Source of the DNA: Nocardioides sp. zg-1230
GTDB taxonomy: Bacteria; Actinomycetota; Actinomycetes; Propionibacteriales; Nocardioidaceae
Direction of reading: 5' to 3'
Length of the DNA stretch: 64,000 nt
Assembly (NCBI RefSeq): GCF_013155335.1
Contig: NZ_JABJQZ010000002.1
Location: 372,001 to 436,000 of the forward strand
Below the pieces are notes generated by a model. The model searched no databases, was not told the origin of the DNA, and worked only from the letters and a program-made list of their open reading frames with translations. The position numbers and the translations under genes are program-made. Positions 59,487 through 64,000 of this stretch are shown here, piece after piece; the stretch's first letter is position 1, and every line of letters begins with the position of its first letter.

Positions 59487-60817
59487 TCGCTGGGGCGGGT
59501 GCCGCTGTCGCCGCCGTCGAGCAGGTCGCGCAGCCCGGCGTCGAACTCCTCCTCGGAGAGCTCGCCGGGCGTCACCGAGTCCTCCCGGAAGCCGAGCGGG
59601 TCGTCAAGGTCGCTGGCCGTGGGGAGCAGGTGCGGGGACATCCAGACGCCGTCGCGGGCCTCGGTGCCCTGACGGGTGCGTAGTGAGCCCCACAGGGTGG
59701 AGGCGTCGCGCAGCCGACGGGGCCGCAGCTCGAGCCCGACGAGGGTGGCGAAGGTCTGCTCGGCCGGGCCACCCGCGGCGCGCCGGCGTCGTACGGTCTC
59801 CTGCAGCTTGGCGGCGGCCGGCATCCGCTCGGCCGTGGCCTGGCTGACGACCTCGTCGACCCAGCCCTCCACGAGCGCCAGGGTGACCTCGAGCTTCTCG
59901 AGCGCCGCCTTCTGGGCCGCCGACGGCTCGGGGTCGAACAGCCCGCCTGCCAAGGCGTCCTGCATCGCCTCGGGGTTGGTCATGTCGACCTCGCGCAGCT
60001 TGGTCTCCATGCCGGAGGTGTCGAAGTCCATGCCGGCGCCGTACTCCGAGACCGCCCCGATGAGGTGGTCGCGCAGCCACGGCACGCCGGCGAACAGGCG
60101 CTGGTGGGCGGCCTCGCGGAGCGCAAGGTAGAGCAGCACGTCGTCGGCGGAGACGTCGGGCAGCTCCTCGGCGAAGGCCGCGACGTTGGTGGGGAGCAGG
60201 GCGGCTTTGCCGATGGGCCCGAGGGGCAGGCCGATGTCGGAGGCGCTGAGCACGTCACCGGCGAGCGCGCCGAGGCCGCTGCCGACCTGCGAGGCGACCA
60301 TGGCGCCGCTGGCCTTGCCGAGCATCGCCATGAGGGGGCCGGCGAGCTGCTTCATCTCCTCGGGCATCGCCTGGCCCAGGGCCTGCGTGGCGGAGCCGGC
60401 GATCGGCTCGACCAGCACCTTCCACACCGGGATCGTCTCCACGATCCACTCCGCCCGCGACCACGCGGCCGTGGTCGTCACGCCCGACGGGAACCCGGTC
60501 GTCGTGTCGAGCCAGTGGTCGGCCAGGCGTACGGCGTCGGCGACCGCGCCCGACTGGGCTGGGCTGATCGTGGGGTCGGGCTCCTGGGCGGCGGCGCGGC
60601 GGGCCAGGTCGGTGACCGTCTCCCAGTTCACCGGGCCGTCGTGCGGCGCGAACAGCGACTGCATCTGGGCCATCAGCGCGTTGAGGTCGGGCATACCGCC
60701 ACCGGCGCCGAAGCCGCCCATCTGGGAGAAGATCTGCTCGAACGGGGTGCCCTTGAACGGGTTGTTGTCGTCGGGGCCCTGACCCGACGATCCGGGACCT
60801 CCGGGGGTGTCACTCAT
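59483..60817 (-). CDS. DUF2342 zinc-dependent metalloprotease-like protein
   Basis: 444 residues with a Gly/Pro-rich N-terminus (P-F-E-Q-I-F-S-Q-M-G-G-F) and the family's L-R-E-A-A-H-Q-R-L-F-A-G-V-P (about 215-228). The last resembles a metal site (E-A-A-H). It is an actinobacterial family, found next to the PDZ/Lon-like protease and UPF0182 genes in mycobacteria, as here. Cytoplasmic; substrate unknown. The Nudix gene start overlaps its stop. Confidence 0.9.
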   Translation of the reverse strand: MSDTPGGPGSSGQGPDDNNPFKGTPFEQIFSQMGGFGAGGGMPDLNALMAQMQSLFAPHDGPVNWETVTDLARRAAAQEPDPTISPAQSGAVADAVRLADHWLDTTTGFPSGVTTTAAWSRAEWIVETIPVWKVLVEPIAGSATQALGQAMPEEMKQLAGPLMAMLGKASGAMVASQVGSGLGALAGDVLSASDIGLPLGPIGKAALLPTNVAAFAEELPDVSADDVLLYLALREAAHQRLFAGVPWLRDHLIGAVSEYGAGMDFDTSGMETKLREVDMTNPEAMQDALAGGLFDPEPSAAQKAALEKLEVTLALVEGWVDEVVSQATAERMPAAAKLQETVRRRRAAGGPAEQTFATLVGLELRPRRLRDASTLWGSLRTRQGTEARDGVWMSPHLLPTASDLDDPLGFREDSVTPGELSEEEFDAGLRDLLDGGDSGTRPSE

Positions 60818-60868
60818 GGCGTCCACGGTACTCACCGCGCCCAGCAGTGGCACGCCTAGACTCGGCGC

Positions 60869-61306
60869 GTGAGCGACCCCACGTCCGATCCCGTGCGCCT
60901 CGTCGACATCCGCGACACCCCGCTCGACGTCAGCGAGGTCCTCGACGCGCTCGGTGACGCCGGCGCCGGCGGCCTCACCCTCTTCGTGGGACAGGTGCGT
61001 GACCACGACTCCGGAAAGGGCGTCACGGCGCTCGACTACTCCGCGCACCCGACCGCGCTGGCCCGGCTCGAGGACGTCTGCCGCCGGGTGGCGCAGGACC
61101 ACGACGTCAGGGGGGTGGCGGCGGTGCACCGGGTCGGTGAGCTGCGCATCGGCGACCTCGCGGTCGTCGTGGCGACGACCGCGGCGCACCGCGGCGACGC
61201 CTTCGCCGCCTCGCGGGACCTGATCGACACGCTCAAGGCCGAGGTGCCGATCTGGAAGCACCAGGTCTTCGACGACCGGACCGAGGAGTGGGTCGGCACG
61301 CCGTAG
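60869..61306 (+). CDS. moaE: Molybdopterin synthase catalytic subunit MoaE
   Basis: 145 residues. The fold motifs V-G-Q-V-R-D-H-D, Y-S-A-H-P-T-A, A-A-V-H-R-V-G-E-L, and the catalytic lysine region T-L-K-A-E-V-P-I-W-K-H-Q are present, ending E-E-W-V-G-T-P. With MoaD it inserts sulfur into precursor Z to make molybdopterin, required by the Mo-hydroxylase in this window. GTG start, divergent from DUF2342. Confidence 0.95.
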   Translation: MSDPTSDPVRLVDIRDTPLDVSEVLDALGDAGAGGLTLFVGQVRDHDSGKGVTALDYSAHPTALARLEDVCRRVAQDHDVRGVAAVHRVGELRIGDLAVVVATTAAHRGDAFAASRDLIDTLKAEVPIWKHQVFDDRTEEWVGTP

Positions 61307-61348
61307 GGCCTCCCCGCCGAGGACTGCCGCGGCCCCTACTCTCGTCGC

Positions 61349-61609
61349 GTGGAGATCCTGCTGTGGCTCGTGCCCTCGGGCGTCGTCGCGCTCGTCGCGA
61401 TGGCGTGGGTGTCGTGGGCCGGTCGTGACGGTCGTGGCGAGGTCGACCGCGACGTCGCCGTCGAGCGCCTCGGCAAGGCGATCGCCAAGGAGCTGCCGGC
61501 CGGCACGCGACGTACGTCGGCACCGGTGCGCGACCGCAGCACCGGCATCGCCGTCCGGCCCAGCCACGGGGCGGGCCCGGGCGCCGGCACCACCCGCCGC
61601 GCCTCCTGA
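61349..61609 (+). CDS. Small single-pass membrane protein
   Basis: 86 residues: one N-terminal membrane helix (about 3-23) with W-V-S-W-A-G-R at its end, then a basic cytoplasmic tail rich in Arg, Ala and Gly. No known domain. It lies between moaE and the PDZ/Lon-like gene on the same strand; its conserved position in relatives would have to be checked. Confidence 0.6.
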   Translation: MEILLWLVPSGVVALVAMAWVSWAGRDGRGEVDRDVAVERLGKAIAKELPAGTRRTSAPVRDRSTGIAVRPSHGAGPGAGTTRRAS

Positions 61610-61658
61610 TCGACGGCTCGTTGCCGCGCAGTTGCTGCCGTTTGAGAGAGTTGCGCGC

Positions 61659-62711
61659 ATGAGTCAGCGGACCAGGGCGGGACTGCTCGCACTGTGCCTC
61701 CTGGCCGTGCTGTGGGCGACGGCCGCGTTCGTGCCGTTGCCCTACGTCACCTACTACCCCGGTCCGACCGTCGACATACTCGCCGAGGACGACGGCCAGG
61801 AGATCGTCCGGGTCAGCGGACACGACGCCTTCTACGACGACGGCGAGCTGCGGATGACGACCGTCTACGTCAGCACCCCGCAGGAGGACGTGAGCCTCCC
61901 CGAGCTCCTGCGCGCCTATCTCGACCCCGACGCCGCCGTCTGGCCGCGGTCCTCGATCTACGCACCCGAGGAGACCGACGAGTCGAGCGACCGCCAGTCC
62001 GAGGCCGCCATGGTCTCCTCCCAGGACACCGCGGTCGCCGCCGCGCTCACCCAGCTCGGCGAGGAGGTCGAGCCGCTCGTGGAGGTCCTCGACGTGACCC
62101 CCGGGCTGCCCGCCGACGGCAAGCTGGAGGTGCGCGACGTGCTCCTCCGCGTCGGCGGCACGCCGGTCACCGACGCCCAGGACGTCGTCGACGCCGTCGA
62201 TGCCGCGTCCCCCGGCGAGCCGATCGCGTTCGTCGTACGCCGTGGGGACGAGGAGGTCGAGGTCGACGTGACCCCCGAGGACGTCGACGGCGACCTGCGC
62301 ATCGGCATCACCCCCGGAATGGGCTTCGACTTCCCCTTCGAGGTCAGCGTCGACATCGCCGACAACATCGGCGGTCCCAGCGCCGGACTGATGATGTCGC
62401 TCGCCATCTACGACACCCTCACCCCGGGTTCCCTGACCGGAGGCGCCGACATCGCCGGCACTGGCACGATCACGCCGGCCGGGAAGGTCGGCCCGATCGG
62501 AGGCATCCAGCAGAAGATCGCCGCCGCCCGCGACGCCGGGGCCGAGCTGTTCCTCGTCCCTGCCGACAACTGCGACGGCATCGGGGGAGTGGACCCCGGC
62601 GACATGCGGCTGGCGAAGGCCACGACGATGGACGGTGCCGTGAAGACCCTGGACGACTGGGTCGCCGACCCCGACGCCGACCTCCCCAGCTGCGAGGAGA
62701 CCGCCTCATGA
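61659..62711 (+). CDS. PDZ-domain Lon-like membrane protease
   Basis: 350 residues: an N-terminal membrane helix (about 7-25), an outside beta region (Y-Y-P-G-P-T-V-D), a PDZ domain (around 145-215), and a Lon-type proteolytic domain. The domain has the Ser-Lys dyad in G-G-P-S-A-G-L-M-M-S (Ser) and G-K-V-G-P-I-G-G-I-Q-Q-K (Lys). The active domain faces outside the membrane. This matches the mycobacterial protein beside UPF0182. ATG 61659 starts just before the helix; the following gene overlaps by four bases. Confidence 0.92.
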   Translation: MSQRTRAGLLALCLLAVLWATAAFVPLPYVTYYPGPTVDILAEDDGQEIVRVSGHDAFYDDGELRMTTVYVSTPQEDVSLPELLRAYLDPDAAVWPRSSIYAPEETDESSDRQSEAAMVSSQDTAVAAALTQLGEEVEPLVEVLDVTPGLPADGKLEVRDVLLRVGGTPVTDAQDVVDAVDAASPGEPIAFVVRRGDEEVEVDVTPEDVDGDLRIGITPGMGFDFPFEVSVDIADNIGGPSAGLMMSLAIYDTLTPGSLTGGADIAGTGTITPAGKVGPIGGIQQKIAAARDAGAELFLVPADNCDGIGGVDPGDMRLAKATTMDGAVKTLDDWVADPDADLPSCEETAS

Positions 62712-63343
62712 CGAGCCCCACCGACCCGACCCCCGACGGCGTGCCTGACCCGAGCGCGCCCGACGCGCTCCCGGAGGACCCGGCCCTCGCCGCCGCCGTC
62801 CTCGAGATCGAGGCGCACGTCGCCCAGGACGGGTGGGACCAGCCGGCCCGGCTCTACGCCCTCGTCGACACCGCGACGCTCGTCGCCCAGGAGCCCGCGC
62901 TGGCGGCCGCCATGGCGATCGACGGTCCCGGCGACGACGGGTCGTTCACGCCCATCGAGCAGGACGGCCTGCCGCCCGGGCAGGTGCTCGAGGACGCGCT
63001 GACGACCATCGCGTGGCCCGACAGCGTCGCCGGGTGCGCGGCCGTCATCGAGCGGCTCGTGCTCCCGCCCGACGTCGACGACGAGATCCCCGACGACCCC
63101 ACGGCGGCCGAGCTGTTCGCGCGCGAGCACCCCGAGCGCCAGGAGGTGCGAATGGTCGCCGGCGTGACGCGCGCCGGGGCGTCGTACTGCGCCCTCCGGC
63201 TGCGAGCCCACGACGACGAGCAGTCGGTGGTCAACGGCACCGAGCTCGTCCCCGGGCTCCTCGACCTCCTCCACGCGACGCTGCACGACCACCTGCACGA
63301 CCTCGCGCACGACACCCAGCCCCACCCCGACGAGAACCACTGA
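62708..63343 (+). CDS. PPA1309-family protein
   Basis: 211 residues, acidic throughout, no membrane segment. Conserved-looking stretches are W-D-Q-P-A-R-L-Y-A-L-V-D-T, E-Q-D-G-L-P-P-G, W-P-D-S-V-A-G-C-A and E-V-R-M-V-A-G-V-T-R, typical of the PPA1309 family known mainly from actinobacteria. It overlaps the Lon-like gene (ATGA) and is followed within five bases by the UPF0182 gene, so all three are cotranscribed. Confidence 0.85.
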   Translation: MTSPTDPTPDGVPDPSAPDALPEDPALAAAVLEIEAHVAQDGWDQPARLYALVDTATLVAQEPALAAAMAIDGPGDDGSFTPIEQDGLPPGQVLEDALTTIAWPDSVAGCAAVIERLVLPPDVDDEIPDDPTAAELFAREHPERQEVRMVAGVTRAGASYCALRLRAHDDEQSVVNGTELVPGLLDLLHATLHDHLHDLAHDTQPHPDENH

Positions 63344-63347
63344 GGCC

Positions 63348-64000
63348 ATGAGCAATCCCTTCGACCGACCCAGCGGACCCACCGGACCCGACGGCCCCCA
63401 GCGGCCGGGTGGTCCCGGTGGCACGGGCGGCGCCCGCCCCGCGAGCACCTCCCGCCGACCTGGTGCCCTCGTCATCACCGCGATCGTCCTGGTCCTGGCC
63501 TTCATGCTGCTGAGCGCGTTCGCGTCGTTCTGGACCGAGCGGCTGTGGTTCGGCTCGGTGGGCTACCAGGAGGTCTTCACCACCCTCCTCCTCACCCGCA
63601 TCGGCCTGTTCTTCGTCTTCGCCGGGCTGATGGCCGCCGTCGTCGCGGTGACGATGGCGATGGCCTACCGCTACCGGCCGGTCCTGTGGCCCGGGATGCC
63701 GGGGATGCCCGACGACGGGATGGACCGCTACCGACAGCTGCTCGCACCTCGCATGGGCTGGGTCATCGGCGGTGCGGCCGCGGTGATGGGTCTCTTCGCC
63801 GGCGCGTCGGCCTCGGGGCAATGGCGCAGCTACTCCCTGTGGCGGCACAGCCAGGACTTCGGCACCACCGACCCCTACTTCGGCAAGGACGTGGGCTTCT
63901 ACGTCTTCGACCTGCCGTTCTGGCACTACATCGTCGACTTCGTGATGGCCCTGGCGGTCGTCGGCCTCATCGCCTCGCTGGTGATGAACTACCTCTTCGG
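63348..64000 (+). CDS. UPF0182 family membrane protein, 5' part
   Basis: The first 217 codons; the gene continues beyond the right edge (family length is about 950-1000). A Gly/Pro-rich cytoplasmic N-terminus precedes predicted membrane helices at about 42-64, 80-105, 140-160 and 200-217. The sequence F-W-T-E-R-L-W-F-G-S-V-G-Y and K-D-V-G-F-Y-V-F-D-L-P-F are strong UPF0182 signatures. Function unknown; ATG is five bases after the PPA1309 stop. Confidence 0.92.
   Translation, partial: MSNPFDRPSGPTGPDGPQRPGGPGGTGGARPASTSRRPGALVITAIVLVLAFMLLSAFASFWTERLWFGSVGYQEVFTTLLLTRIGLFFVFAGLMAAVVAVTMAMAYRYRPVLWPGMPGMPDDGMDRYRQLLAPRMGWVIGGAAAVMGLFAGASASGQWRSYSLWRHSQDFGTTDPYFGKDVGFYVFDLPFWHYIVDFVMALAVVGLIASLVMNYLF

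Noticed and set aside
2769..61306. moeZ and moaE as dedicated parts of the Mo-hydroxylase system
   Set aside because: Both are housekeeping genes far from the hydroxylase (16 and 37 kb), next to core genes, and needed for any molybdoenzyme.
1..64000. CRISPR arrays, tRNA or rRNA genes
   Set aside because: No regularly spaced repeats and no recognisable tRNA arms or rRNA sequence were seen on either strand.

Overview
The window is high-GC, tightly packed bacterial DNA with many GTG starts and 4-base ATGA/GTGA gene overlaps. It carries actinobacterial marker genes: whiB7 with an attenuator leader, an AdnAB-type helicase-nuclease pair, uvrD2 with a tetracysteine/HRDC tail, mycoredoxin, MoeZ, DUF2342 metalloprotease, a PDZ/Lon-like protease, a PPA1309 protein and UPF0182. 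The combination looks most like Nocardioides or a close relative in the Propionibacteriales. That is an inference from gene content, not from a database search.

Layout. Positions 1-9.9 kb hold a secreted M6 metalloprotease, moeZ, a secreted chymotrypsin-like protease, a DUF4129 / MoxR / DUF58 membrane cluster, an alkyltransferase-like protein and a PlsC acyltransferase. Positions 10.2-41.3 kb hold a dispersed nitrogen-heterocycle catabolic region. Its first part is a DUF2877-FdrA-DUF1116 carbamoyltransferase-type operon divergent from a PucR regulator. Next comes a six-gene operon: NCS2 permease, FAD, 2Fe-2S and molybdopterin subunits of a Mo-hydroxylase, CoxG-like SRPBCC protein and amidase. 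It is followed by a hyuA-hyuB-NmrA-LanC-like operon, and finally by carbamate kinase and a barbiturase/cyanuric-acid-hydrolase family enzyme. These blocks are interrupted by unrelated genes (AAA ATPase, GDPD, GNAT, a decayed lipoprotein gene, methyltransferase, two-component system, anion transporter). Positions 41.3-64 kb are mostly core genome: adnA-adnB, deoD, a Zur-box-controlled AztD-like protein, nudC, mrx1, uvrD2, whiB7, small zinc-ribbon proteins, enoyl-CoA hydratase, a PHP-domain protein, YgjP-like peptidase, Nudix, DUF2342, moaE, PDZ/Lon-like, PPA1309 and the start of UPF0182.

How the catabolic genes may work together. The enzymes fit an oxidative pyrimidine route: uptake of uracil/thymine, oxidation to barbiturate by the Mo-hydroxylase, and ring opening to ureidomalonate by the barbiturase-family enzyme. 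Instead of simple hydrolysis, the FdrA/DUF1116/DUF2877 complex could phosphorolyse ureidomalonate to malonamate plus carbamoyl phosphate. Carbamate kinase would then make ATP, and the amidase would release ammonia and malonate. This route is inferred. The closest established precedent is the E. coli oxamate carbamoyltransferase (oxalurate) system, whose substrate is one CH2 shorter. Sequence motifs shared between the separate operons (GAGAACTTGTC; CGGCAG-N3-TTGCCG) support co-regulation.

Other points of note are a complete whiB7 leader with mutually exclusive terminator and antiterminator stems, two Zur-type boxes 22 bp apart over the aztD-like start, a 31-codon P-loop remnant, a lipoprotein gene with an internal deletion, and several structured intergenic repeats. 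I found no tRNA, rRNA, CRISPR array, insertion sequence or prophage.
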